A stretch of DNA of 64,000 nt from Paraimprobicoccus trichonymphae (GTDB lineage: Bacteria; Bacillota; Clostridia; Oscillospirales; Acutalibacteraceae), in contig AP027925.1 in NCBI GenBank assembly GCA_036322875.1, positions 1,178,001 to 1,242,000 on the forward strand, given 5' to 3'. Below, piece by piece: positions 25,957 through 35,181 of the stretch. Each line of letters opens with the position of its first letter. The first letter of the stretch is position 1. Made by a program: the position numbers and the translations under genes. The notes beneath the pieces are model-generated. The model ran no database searches. It was not told the origin of the DNA and was given only the letters and a program-made list of their open reading frames with translations.

Positions 25957-28122
25957 TTAATTTATTAATTGTCTCACAGCTAATTCATAAAATAATTTTT
26001 TATCTTTCATTAATTTTTCAAAAGTGCCTTCTTCAGATATTTTCCCTTGATCTAAAACTAGTATTCTATCGCATTTTTTTATAGTAGATATTCTGTGAGC
26101 TATAACTAATCGTGTGCAATTTAATTTAGAAATACCTTCTGCTACGTGACTTTGAGTGATATTATCAAGTGCTGAAGTTGCTTCATCCAAAAATAATATA
26201 CTAGGTTTAGAAATAACAGCCCTAGCTATCATAAGCCTTTGTTTTTGTCCACCAGAAATTCCGCCAGACCCCTCTGATATAAGAGTGTGCATCTTCATTG
26301 GCATTTCTTCGATGTCTTTTTTTATTCCTGCCATTTCAGCTGCTTCCCATGCATCATTTAAAGTTTTCCAGGGAGAAGTTATTATAATATTTGAAAAAAT
26401 GTCTCCTGAAAATAAAGACCCATTTTGAGTAACAACACCTATTTTTTGCCTCAAACTTCTTAAATCTAGATTATTTATGTCTCTATTTCCATAATATATA
26501 GCTCCCTGCTCAGGTTTTTCAAAGCCTAATAATATTCTTAGTAAAGTAGATTTGCCACAACCAGTTTTTCCGACTATTGCGACATATTCGCCTTTTTTTA
26601 TTTTTACACTTATATTATCCAAAATTAAAGGACTTTCTTTGGAATATCTGAATTTTATCTTATCTACTTGTATATCTCCAGCAAGTGAAGTTATTATTTT
26701 TTTGTTTTCACTTATTTCAGGCTCAGCTTCTAAGACTGGTTTTATCATTTCTAAGATAGGTCCTAGGTTTGCTAATTTTAACGCTAGATTGCAAAGACCT
26801 AATATAGCAGAACGTATGCTAGCATATGCTATGTTAAAACTAGCAAATTCTGCTAAAGTAACTGAATTTTTAGCGCCAAAATAATAAATTACCATTATTC
26901 CACCAAAATAAACTATGTTACTTATTACAGAATTAATTTTTAATATAAACATAGGAGAATAAGTTAATTTTTCTATTTCAGAATATTGTTCTGCCCATTT
27001 AGCAAATGCTCTTTTTTCTGCACCTGTTACTTTTATTTTTTGCATTCCCCCAAACAACGAATAAATTAAAGATTGTAATTTAGGCGAAAGTTTCATTTTT
27101 TTTGTATAAATTTGTTGTTGTAACATTGTAACCAAAATAGAAAATGATATAGTTATTAAAATCAAAATCATTCCTGGAATTAATAAACTCGGAGCGAATC
27201 TATACATTTGAAATATATACCCGAAAGAAAATGCAACTGTCAAACCTGTTGATAAAACAGCTTTAGTTAACATTTGGCACAAATTTGATATATATGAAAG
27301 TCTGGAGGCTAATTCGCCAGCTGAAAAATTTCTAAAAAAAGCTGCAGGCAAACTAAACATTCGCATTATTATCGCACTATTAACAGATAAAGTTAATTTA
27401 CTATCAAATTTGTAATCAACTATATTTTTATTTAAATTTAATAATAAATTTCCTATAGTTGTCCCTAACAATAAAAAAGTCATTGGAAATAATAAATTTA
27501 AAGAGTCAGAAGGTATAATAGTACCATAAATTAAATTAGTAATTTCCGGGGATATCATACTTAATAGTTGCAATACACAAGCAAAAGAAAGTAACAAAAT
27601 TACATCTGAGACTGACAAAGTTTTTAACATAAACACTAATAAGTCTTTAATTTTTAATTTTTTAAGTGGAAAAGACCTATAAAAACAAAAACCTGATGTA
27701 TTTATATTTTTAGCGGCTTCTTTATTTATTTTTATAATTTTTCCATTTCTGTTTTTGTAACTATAGCCAGACCATTTATCAGGAATAATAGCTATAGCTT
27801 CACCAAATTTAGTACTTCCTAAAATACAGCCTGTACAGTCTTCCCACCAATTATCAACTAATTCTATTCTTCTTTTCATAGTTCCAGAAGGTCTCAACAT
27901 GTACTCCAATTGTGCATCTAATTCCGTAACACTTTCTGGAACTTCTGGTATTACTTTACCTAAATATCTTAAAATTTCTTCTATAGCACCACGAACCTCT
28001 CGAACCACTTTTGTTCCTTTTATATTTAGGACAGATAACAAATCTGCAAAAGCATCTTGGTACATTTCTTCATCGTATTTTCTTCTTTTATTTATTTGAC
28101 TCTCAAAAATGTCTACTTCCAA
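25957..28122 (-). CDS. NHLM-type bacteriocin ABC exporter (membrane + ATPase)
   Basis: 721 aa in one chain. The N-terminal 150 residues form the NHLM-family extension (no C39 peptidase is visible). About six membrane helices follow (roughly 175-450), then an ABC domain with Walker A GKTGCGKST, Q-loop VVTQNGSLFSG, signature ISGGQKQR, Walker B ILFLDEATSALD and the switch His in IAHRIS. Such transporters (NHLM_micro_ABC2 type) export ribosomally made peptides, with a C39-bearing partner that cuts the leader. The start is TTG after GAGGTG. It lies 550 bases after the coiled-coil gene and 2.1 kb after the GG-leader peptide on the same strand. Confidence 0.85.
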   Translation of the reverse strand: MEVDIFESQINKRRKYDEEMYQDAFADLLSVLNIKGTKVVREVRGAIEEILRYLGKVIPEVPESVTELDAQLEYMLRPSGTMKRRIELVDNWWEDCTGCILGSTKFGEAIAIIPDKWSGYSYKNRNGKIIKINKEAAKNINTSGFCFYRSFPLKKLKIKDLLVFMLKTLSVSDVILLLSFACVLQLLSMISPEITNLIYGTIIPSDSLNLLFPMTFLLLGTTIGNLLLNLNKNIVDYKFDSKLTLSVNSAIIMRMFSLPAAFFRNFSAGELASRLSYISNLCQMLTKAVLSTGLTVAFSFGYIFQMYRFAPSLLIPGMILILITISFSILVTMLQQQIYTKKMKLSPKLQSLIYSLFGGMQKIKVTGAEKRAFAKWAEQYSEIEKLTYSPMFILKINSVISNIVYFGGIMVIYYFGAKNSVTLAEFASFNIAYASIRSAILGLCNLALKLANLGPILEMIKPVLEAEPEISENKKIITSLAGDIQVDKIKFRYSKESPLILDNISVKIKKGEYVAIVGKTGCGKSTLLRILLGFEKPEQGAIYYGNRDINNLDLRSLRQKIGVVTQNGSLFSGDIFSNIIITSPWKTLNDAWEAAEMAGIKKDIEEMPMKMHTLISEGSGGISGGQKQRLMIARAVISKPSILFLDEATSALDNITQSHVAEGISKLNCTRLVIAHRISTIKKCDRILVLDQGKISEEGTFEKLMKDKKLFYELAVRQLIN

Positions 28123-28670
28123 TTATTTACACCTCTTGCTTAAAAAACATACTCTATTTTGCTTAATTTTATTCAATTTTGCAAAAGCTACATTCATTTG
28201 ATATAACAAATTTATAAACTTGACGTATTCCTAATTCTATCACGAATTTTTTAGAATATTCAACACTTTAGAACTAAAATTTTATAATTATTTTGAACAA
28301 AATATTATAAATACTGTAAAATTTCTTTCGTAAGATAAGATTTATTATAATATAATTAATTATTGTATATTATATGAATAAAAATAAATCTTAAATAATA
28401 AATTTCAGAATGGATATAAAAATGCGTTTAAAATAAAAAATTTAAAGTTGATTACAATAGTAACTTTTATGATCAATATGTTTGGTTTTTCTGTATCATT
28501 AGTAAAAACTAAATGACGATTAATGATGATCATATTGCTTTAATGGCGAAATAATTAAAATAAAATTGGAATCATTTTTGAAGAATAATATAAAATTTTT
28601 CGCTATGCCTTTTATGGTGGAGTTGCTAATTTATCAATAATATTTAGGTTACTTTTTTGACAATATATTA
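28123..28670. other. Spacer between exporter and coiled-coil genes
   Basis: About 550 AT-rich bases. A short forward frame (NGYKNAFKIKNLKLITIVTF) looks like a decayed small membrane protein. No clear promoter for the exporter gene was found, so read-through from upstream is possible. Confidence 0.3.
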
Positions 28671-30251
28671 TTAAAATATTTTGCTGATTTTTTTCTTAAC
28701 AGACGAAATTTTATTTAAAATTCGTCTTTGAAGACTAACTCCTATATTTTTAAAAATTTTCAACATGTCTTCGTTAATACTCACTTTGGAAATTTTTTTT
28801 GATAAAGAACCGTTGGTTTTTTTCATATTATTAGTCGGATCTATCTCGGTTTCTGAAATTACTATACTATTGTCCAGAAATTTGCTAGCTCTTTCAACTA
28901 GTCCGCCAATTATTAATAATGATTCTGCAAAAGTTATTCTACGCATATTACGTGTGTCACAAGCTTCAGCGGTTATTGATGTATTATTATCTTCTATAAA
29001 TTTTTTGATTTTATTTATTCTCTTTATAGCGTCGTCCGAAAGTGTACCATATATTTCATTTTTGAAAAAGTCTTCATTTTGTGTTTTGAAGTCTTTTAAA
29101 GATGTTATTAAATTTTCTTTTGATTTTATAATTTTTTTAGTTTCAATAAGATTTTTTTCCAAAAAAGTTTTAAAACTTTCTTTACTATGATTCACAATTT
29201 CATTATTTTTACAAATTTCGTTATAATCACTTATTATTTTATTATAAATACCACACTTGGTTTTAAAATCAGCAGCACTATCTGAAAGCTGAAAACAGAC
29301 GATAAATTCATCTAAGGCTGCAACAGTATTAATTAATGAAGTGTGCAAAATAGAACCGTTTGCTTCGCTGATATTTATTTTGCTAAAATTTCTTTTTATA
29401 TTATCAATTTTTTCTTTCATATCGTTGTTATTAGTATCAAAAAATGAACTTAATCGACGAATTATTAATTTTAATTTATTTAATTTTTCAATAAATTCTT
29501 TCTTTTTTTTCAAATATTTTTTCCGATCTTCAGCATTTTTTAATATTATTTCACTCCTTTTATTTTTTAAATTTTTAATATTTTCTTCTAATTTTGCAAT
29601 ATCTTTTGTACACCTATCTATTTTTCTCGATTTTTCTTTATCAGCTAAATTCTTTAATTCAACTTTTTTAGCTTTTTGCTTATTAATATCCTGCATTAAT
29701 TTCACAAGATTATTGTCGAGAATTTTTAAATCACCATTAAGTTTTTTTTCAATTTTCTCAAAATTAGTTAAAAAACTCGAAATTTCGTTTTTAGTATTCG
29801 AGATATTTAACCCTTCTTTGAAGTTATTAAAATTTTTAAACTCTACTCCTACATTAATATAAAAAGACGAGTTACTTTTTTGAAAAAATTCGCTTGCCAC
29901 TCTAAATTGTTCGCATATCAACAACTTATCCCATTTTTCAAAAAAAATATAATATTTTTCAATTTTTTTTGATAACGTTTCAAATTCATTTCTAATTTTT
30001 TCTGTAAAAGAACAGCATTGATTGTAATAATTTTTAACTTTGGCTAACTGCACAACATCGTCATTATTACTATGGCAAAATTTAACTGTTTCTTCAAGTA
30101 TAAAGAGTATTGATATTTCTTTTGATTTTAAACATGAAAGCCAAAATCCTTTTCCGTCTGTAGGAAATTGGTTGGGCACTATCAATTCTAAATCACCTGT
30201 AATTGTTTTCAAAAAATTTTTCACTTTCGACATTAATTTCATAAAATTCAT
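28671..30251 (-). CDS. Large coiled-coil protein of unknown function
   Basis: 526 aa, charged and helical, with heptad-rich stretches at about residues 160-270 (NNLVKLMQDINKQKAKKVEL then a long Lys/Glu run) and 330-430. The N-terminus (MSKVKNFLKTITGDLELIVP) is weakly amphipathic; there is no signal peptide or clear membrane segment. The ATG has a strong AAAAGGAGGATTTTTA site and lies only 14 bases after the stop of the GG-leader peptide gene, so the two are translated from one mRNA. No family was recognised. Its place in the operon suggests that it handles, chaperones or is delivered with that peptide, which is inference. Confidence 0.75.
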   Translation of the reverse strand: MNFMKLMSKVKNFLKTITGDLELIVPNQFPTDGKGFWLSCLKSKEISILFILEETVKFCHSNNDDVVQLAKVKNYYNQCCSFTEKIRNEFETLSKKIEKYYIFFEKWDKLLICEQFRVASEFFQKSNSSFYINVGVEFKNFNNFKEGLNISNTKNEISSFLTNFEKIEKKLNGDLKILDNNLVKLMQDINKQKAKKVELKNLADKEKSRKIDRCTKDIAKLEENIKNLKNKRSEIILKNAEDRKKYLKKKKEFIEKLNKLKLIIRRLSSFFDTNNNDMKEKIDNIKRNFSKINISEANGSILHTSLINTVAALDEFIVCFQLSDSAADFKTKCGIYNKIISDYNEICKNNEIVNHSKESFKTFLEKNLIETKKIIKSKENLITSLKDFKTQNEDFFKNEIYGTLSDDAIKRINKIKKFIEDNNTSITAEACDTRNMRRITFAESLLIIGGLVERASKFLDNSIVISETEIDPTNNMKKTNGSLSKKISKVSINEDMLKIFKNIGVSLQRRILNKISSVKKKISKIF

Positions 30252-30265
30252 TAAAAATCCTCCTT

Positions 30266-30544
30266 TTAAGAAATTTTTTTATCTATTATGGCTCTACAAT
30301 CAGAGCAAACGTCACCAATTTGATTTACACTTTTACCGCATCCTAAACACTCACCTGGTAAGGGAGCTCTTAAACCCTTTTGATTTTCAAATTTGTTTAT
30401 TGCATCTTTTATTCGCTTTATCCATTCATCATCATATTCAATTGTTTTGTCTTTATCCGAATAAGAACCGAATGCTCCATACTTTTGCTTATCAAATCCA
30501 CCAGAAATTTTAAATAATTGTGAATCTGTAATTTTATTTATCAT
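30266..30544 (-). CDS. Double-glycine leader peptide with zinc-ribbon core
   Basis: A 92-aa peptide. The first 14 residues (MINKITDSQLFKISGG region) match a class II bacteriocin/NHLP-like leader: hydrophobic residues at spaced positions and a GG cleavage site. The rest is hydrophilic and ends with a compact C4 zinc ribbon (CLGCGKSVNQIGDVCSDC). An in-frame ATG three codons upstream overlaps the AAAGGAGATGG site, so the ATG at 30544 is the real start. A consensus promoter lies 36 bases upstream. A GG leader on a zinc-ribbon core is unusual; it could be an exported peptide or a small protein whose N-terminus only resembles a leader. Confidence 0.75.
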   Translation of the reverse strand: MINKITDSQLFKISGGFDKQKYGAFGSYSDKDKTIEYDDEWIKRIKDAINKFENQKGLRAPLPGECLGCGKSVNQIGDVCSDCRAIIDKKIS

Positions 30545-30579
30545 TAAAACCATCTCCTTTTTTTACAATCTGATTATTT

Positions 30580-30607
30580 ATTGTACAAAAAGTTTAAAAA
30601 ATGTCAA
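30580..30607 (-). promoter_or_regulatory. Consensus sigma-A promoter for the peptide operon
   Basis: TTGACA (30607-30602) and TACAAT (30585-30580) with a 16-base spacer, just upstream of the peptide gene. It is one of the best promoter matches in the window. Confidence 0.75.
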
Positions 30608-30654
30608 ATAAAATTATACTTTTTTGATCATTATAGCTTTATTTAGAAAATAAA

Positions 30655-31701
30655 TTAACTATTTACTACTAAATTTGTATTTTTTAAAAAAATTTCATCG
30701 AATTTTGAAAGTTCATATACATTTTTTATTTCTACACCTGGATAATAATGAAGTAATATTTTTTCATATGTATACCCCTCTTTTGCCATTTCATTTGCTC
30801 CCCATTGACTCATTCCTACTCCATGGCCATAACCTTTAGTAATAACAATAAATTTTTCAAGTTCTTCATCATATTTTATTGTGAATGTTGGAGATTTGAA
30901 TTTACTGTAATCAAATAAAAATCTAAACTCCGCTCCTGTAAATACACAGCCACAAACTTTAATGCTTTTTACTAACTCAGTTTCAGTTGTTTCTACATGT
31001 TCCACCCAAAATTTAGGATTTTTACCAAATTTTGTGTTAGGAAATTTATTTTCTATAACATTTTTAAGTTGTTCAGGAGTAATTTCAAATTTGTTCATGA
31101 AATTCGGCAAAGACATATCCCAATGGCTATCAACATTAGTTAAATAAGGTGCATTTTCTACGCGAAATTCTCCGTAAGGATTGTGAGTACATCCCGGAGA
31201 CATAGAATAATAAAAAGTTTTTGCAGGTTTACCGTTAAAATTTAAAACTTTTCCTTTTACTTCATTCACTGCAGATAACAATTTTTCTCTATTTTCATTG
31301 TATTTTTCTCCCCATCTATCTTTCATGTTTTTATCTGATCTATATACTGCAGATACCCAATTTTTCGAAGCATTTATTAAATTTTTTGAAGAGTCATGTG
31401 TCAAAAAAAATGTAAGAATCGCAACAGATTGTGCTTTTAGAGCTTCAGGGTGGAAATTTGGAGGCATTTCTCCAGCTAACATTCTAAACACGGCTTCTAT
31501 TATGTCAACATGAATAATTTTCTCTGTTTCCATATCGTGAAAAACAAAAGATAGCCCTGTTTCCGCAAATGTTTTAACGTCAGTTTTAATATTTAGATTT
31601 TTAACAATTTCTCCCCTGTTTTTAGATAAAAGTGGTATCAAAATCATACTTATTAATATTATTAAAAAAAAGTATACATATCTTCTTTTGTTTGATATCA
31701 T
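30655..31701 (-). CDS. spoIID: Stage II sporulation protein D
   Basis: Membrane-anchored lytic transglycosylase that works with SpoIIP and SpoIIM to thin the septal wall during forespore engulfment. From ATG at 31701 (AAAGGAT site) it is 348 aa; one membrane helix at about residues 6-25, then the SpoIID domain with the catalytic glutamate in LAGEMPPNFHPEALKAQS, CTHNPYGE, and the C-terminal GYGHGVGMSQWGAN block. Length and motifs are normal, so it may be functional. It is immediately divergent from a membrane protein gene. SpoIID homologues also occur in non-sporulating bacteria (SpoIID/LytB proteins), so sporulation itself is not proven. Confidence 0.92.
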   Translation of the reverse strand: MISNKRRYVYFFLIILISMILIPLLSKNRGEIVKNLNIKTDVKTFAETGLSFVFHDMETEKIIHVDIIEAVFRMLAGEMPPNFHPEALKAQSVAILTFFLTHDSSKNLINASKNWVSAVYRSDKNMKDRWGEKYNENREKLLSAVNEVKGKVLNFNGKPAKTFYYSMSPGCTHNPYGEFRVENAPYLTNVDSHWDMSLPNFMNKFEITPEQLKNVIENKFPNTKFGKNPKFWVEHVETTETELVKSIKVCGCVFTGAEFRFLFDYSKFKSPTFTIKYDEELEKFIVITKGYGHGVGMSQWGANEMAKEGYTYEKILLHYYPGVEIKNVYELSKFDEIFLKNTNLVVNS

Positions 31702-31763
31702 TGTACATAGATCCTTTGTTTTTTTATTATTCACACTATAAAAGGAGGCAATATTATTTTAGC

Positions 31764-32537
31764 ATGTTTACTAACTTAAAAAATACAAAAATTATTTTTA
31801 TATTATGCTTGATTTTTATAGTTCCCTCTAAAATATATTTTTCTGTCCTAAACAGTAATTTTGAAAGAACACCACTATTTGCAATTGTCCTAATACTCTT
31901 GGGTTCTTTGCTGTATTATAGTATTTATTCTAATAAAAATATTTCGAATGAATTGAAATTAAGAAAAAACTTTTTTTTATCAACCATCAGTGCAGTATTA
32001 TGCGCGCTTTTTTTTATATGTAGTTTTAATTATTTTACGGACAAAAAAATCTATAGTTTTGAGCTTCAACCTTTGATAATGTTTTTCTTAAACATTCTTG
32101 TCAGTGTGAGTTTTGCTATAATTTCAGCTAGCTACTTCTCAGGAAAAAGCAAATTTAATGGTGCAAATTCGTTTTTTGTGTTTATCCCGTCTATAATGTA
32201 CATCATAAATATTATATTTTTCGTATTAGTCACAAGTGGCAAGCCGAATCAATATGATGTAGCTTTAAAGTGTCTTATTTCAATGGTTTTTTTGTATAGC
32301 ACCCAATTTTTTGTAAATTCTACTAAAAAAAATATAAAAAAGATGCTACTTATTTTTGGAATGTTAACTATTCTAGTTTCATTAATGCATAATATTCCAA
32401 ATTTAATTTCATACAAAAGCTTATCCAGACTGGACTTAATTTTGAATTTAACAGAATTAACGGTGTGTCTGTATACAGCTTTTATAATTTTAGAAATTCG
32501 AAAAAATTTATTTAAGAATCATACCACGATAATTTAG
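31764..32537 (+). CDS. Polytopic membrane protein, unknown function
   Basis: 257 aa with about seven membrane helices (near residues 9-28, 36-54, 71-92, 101-124, 135-160, 168-190, 201-250) and basic loops. The ATG at 31764 follows AAAGGAGG by 15 bases, which is long; the frame is open further upstream but that overlaps the divergent spoIID start. No conserved motif is recognised. Divergent pairing with spoIID raises the possibility of a wall or sporulation role, but this is context only. Confidence 0.7.
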   Translation: MFTNLKNTKIIFILCLIFIVPSKIYFSVLNSNFERTPLFAIVLILLGSLLYYSIYSNKNISNELKLRKNFFLSTISAVLCALFFICSFNYFTDKKIYSFELQPLIMFFLNILVSVSFAIISASYFSGKSKFNGANSFFVFIPSIMYIINIIFFVLVTSGKPNQYDVALKCLISMVFLYSTQFFVNSTKKNIKKMLLIFGMLTILVSLMHNIPNLISYKSLSRLDLILNLTELTVCLYTAFIILEIRKNLFKNHTTII

Positions 32538-33424
32538 TATCTTATAATTTTCGTATACTATGCAATTGCGATTACTGAAAGTCGTTCCACTGCTAAATTT
32601 TGGATATTAAAATACTATTGTTTCAATTTTGTGTATTTAAACTTGCCTTACGAATCCATCTATAAATTAATGATCGACTGCAACCAAATATTATTTTTCT
32701 TCAATTCAAAAACACAAACAGAATATCACACAGAGAGCACAACAAACACAACAAAATAATATCTGCATTATTTAAATTTACAATGCTGTTTTTAGCAAAT
32801 TTTTTCAATTTTAACTGTCCTAATTATTTTTGAAATTATATATATTTAATTTATCAAAATTTTTTCTTTTTTATTCTATCAGATTTTTTAAAAGCCTAAA
32901 TTTTTCAAAAATATAACCATTTTTTATAAAAAAGTATGAATTTCACATATATTATGTGTGACTTTTTGTATTTTTCTCTATGTTTCGCTTTTAACATTGA
33001 TTTAACCAATTGCGTGCTGATTTTTGCCAAAATAATCTACCGACTAAAACGTGTAAAGGAATATTCGAAACTACTAAATTGTAACGTAGATAAAAAAATG
33101 TTTAATTTTTTCATAAATTTTATATTGTTAATTCTGAATAATTATCACAAATATTTCTGCTTTTTTCTTGATGTTTTTGGCATTTCAGACAAATGTTTTG
33201 CTCATTTTCATATTTTAATATTCAAAGCTATCGAGTTTTTAGATGTACTTCATATGTAATAAAATTAAGTTTTTAAAATTATATATTTAAAAATGTAGTA
33301 AAATTTGTAAAACAACTTTTAAAAATTTGTCTAAAATATCAATTTACTTTATCGACAAATTTTGATATTATAAAATGGACTGGTTTTAGATTTAAAAATA
33401 GAAAATGCGTGAGGTAAGTTTTAG
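32538..33424. other. Long spacer with a doubtful small ORF
   Basis: Nearly 900 bases. A 107-codon forward frame (32936-33259) is Phe/Leu/Ile/Tyr-rich, has no ribosome binding site and looks like AT-bias noise. The minus strand has a short KISTQLVK-like string that could be eroded TnpB, not enough to call. The last 12 bases hold the ribosome binding site of the HtrA gene. Confidence 0.35.
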
Positions 33425-34669
33425 TTGGTAGATAATTTTGATAATAAAAATGATAAAATTATAAATAATCATAAAAAAAAAGAGGATACAGGAAATATTT
33501 TTAAAAAAGATAATAAACTAAAATTTATTCTAATTTTTGTTGTAGTGGTTTTAAGTATTCTAGTACTAGGTTTTCTAGGGTTTTTGACTTTTACAAATCG
33601 TTGGGAAGATTTTGTAAATTTTTGGGATGTCTCTAAAATAGATAAAACTGATGAGAATGAAAATTTAAACCATGTTAATTTTGAATTTGAAGAGCCTCAG
33701 AAAAATGATGAAAATGTTTTATCTGCAGAACAAGTTTACGAAAAAGTTGCACCCTCTATAGTTGGAATAGTAGTATATGGTTCAGACGCAAGTATACTTT
33801 CCGACCCCAAAGGTCAAGGATCTGGTGTAATAATAAGTAAAAATGGTTATATAGTAACTAATTCACATGTTGTGATAGATTCAAAAAACACTAATGTAAA
33901 GGTAGTGCTGAGCGATAAAGAGGAATTAACCGGAAAAGTTATAGGCTGTGATTTAAAAACAGATCTTGCAGTTATAAAAGTTGACAAAATAGATTTGAAG
34001 CCAATTGTTTTTGCCGATTCTGAGGAAACAAAAGTTGGAAACAAAATTTATGCTATAGGAAATCCAGCTGGTTTAGATTTTGCTAATTCAATGACTTGTG
34101 GAATTATTTCTGCTAAAAAGCGTTCTTTGAATCAATATACACAAAATGGAAGTTACAACGATGATTTATTGCAAATAGATGCTGCTATAAACCCTGGTAA
34201 CTCTGGCGGAGCTGTGGTAGACAAATTTGGAAATATAGTTGGCATGAGCAACTTAAAAATAGTATTGCAGGGTTATGAGAGTATGGGATTTGCTATACCG
34301 AGTAATACTGTAAAAGAAGTTTCCAAATCATTGATTGAAACCGGATATGTACCAGGGCGCGTAATGCTAGGAATATCTGGAAGACCAGTAAGTATGTTAC
34401 AAGCCCAAATTTATGATGTTCCTATTGGATTTATAATTTCTGGAATTAATAAAAATAGTGACTTAAGTAACGAACTTCAAGATGGTGATATTGTAACCAA
34501 AATAAATAGTAAATCAATAACCAGTTCTGAAGTAATAAGTAAGGAAATAAAAGGCTTAAAAGTTGGAGATACTGTAAAATTAGAAGTCTTTAGACCTGCA
34601 AGAAAAAAAGAAAATCAAAAAACTTTTGAAGTAGAAACGCGATTAATAGAAGACAAAGGTGCTGAATAA
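33425..34669 (+). CDS. htrA: HtrA/DegP-family serine protease with PDZ domain
   Basis: 414 aa. A cytoplasmic tail, one membrane helix (about residues 36-58), a linker, an S1C trypsin-like domain and one C-terminal PDZ domain, the usual Gram-positive HtrA layout. The catalytic triad is visible: His in VTNSHVV, Asp in KTDLAVIKV and Ser in NPGNSGGAVV. It degrades or refolds damaged exported proteins at the outer face of the membrane. The start is TTG with GAGGTAAG six bases before it. It is followed 48 bases later by ispF on the same strand. Confidence 0.93.
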   Translation: MVDNFDNKNDKIINNHKKKEDTGNIFKKDNKLKFILIFVVVVLSILVLGFLGFLTFTNRWEDFVNFWDVSKIDKTDENENLNHVNFEFEEPQKNDENVLSAEQVYEKVAPSIVGIVVYGSDASILSDPKGQGSGVIISKNGYIVTNSHVVIDSKNTNVKVVLSDKEELTGKVIGCDLKTDLAVIKVDKIDLKPIVFADSEETKVGNKIYAIGNPAGLDFANSMTCGIISAKKRSLNQYTQNGSYNDDLLQIDAAINPGNSGGAVVDKFGNIVGMSNLKIVLQGYESMGFAIPSNTVKEVSKSLIETGYVPGRVMLGISGRPVSMLQAQIYDVPIGFIISGINKNSDLSNELQDGDIVTKINSKSITSSEVISKEIKGLKVGDTVKLEVFRPARKKENQKTFEVETRLIEDKGAE

Positions 34670-34716
34670 ATGTTAAAAAATTTAAATAACTTAAAAATAA
34701 AAAAGTAGGAATTTTT

Positions 34717-35181
34717 TTGAGAATAGGTCACGGTTACGATGCTCATAAATTGGTATATAATAGAAATTTAATATTAGGCGGCGTAAAAATAGATTATTTT
34801 AAAGGTCTTATGGGAAATTCTGATGCTGATGTGTTAGTTCATACAATAGTTGATTCTTTATTGGGTGCTGCATGTCTAGGGGATATAGGGAAATTATTTC
34901 CAGATGTCAGTTCTGATTCCAAAAATTTTAATAGTCTAAATTTATTAAGAACAGTTTATAAATTAGTTGATAAAAAATATAAATTAATTAATATTGATAG
35001 CATAATTATCGCACAAAAACCAAAGTTAGAAAAATATATTTTTAGTATGAGAGAAAATATATCAAATATCTTAAAAACAGATATTGATAATGTAAGTATA
35101 AAAGCAACTACAGAAGAAAAAATGGGATTTACTGGAAATTTAATTGGGATTTCAGCACATACTGTTTGTTTGATTAAATAG
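34717..35181 (+). CDS. ispF: 2-C-methyl-D-erythritol 2,4-cyclodiphosphate synthase
   Basis: Fifth enzyme of the MEP isoprenoid pathway; makes the cyclic diphosphate from CDP-ME 2-phosphate. 154 aa, the normal length. RIGHGYDAH gives the metal ligands D8 and H10, SDADVLVHTIVD gives the third His, and GDIGKLFPD, KATTEEKMGFTG are conserved. The start is TTG at 34717. Its last eight bases overlap the end of the convergent CDF transporter gene, and it probably shares a transcript with htrA. Confidence 0.95.
   Translation: MRIGHGYDAHKLVYNRNLILGGVKIDYFKGLMGNSDADVLVHTIVDSLLGAACLGDIGKLFPDVSSDSKNFNSLNLLRTVYKLVDKKYKLINIDSIIIAQKPKLEKYIFSMRENISNILKTDIDNVSIKATTEEKMGFTGNLIGISAHTVCLIK

Noticed and set aside
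32936..33259. 107-codon forward ORF.
   Set aside because: No ribosome binding site, composition typical of AT-rich noise, no motif.
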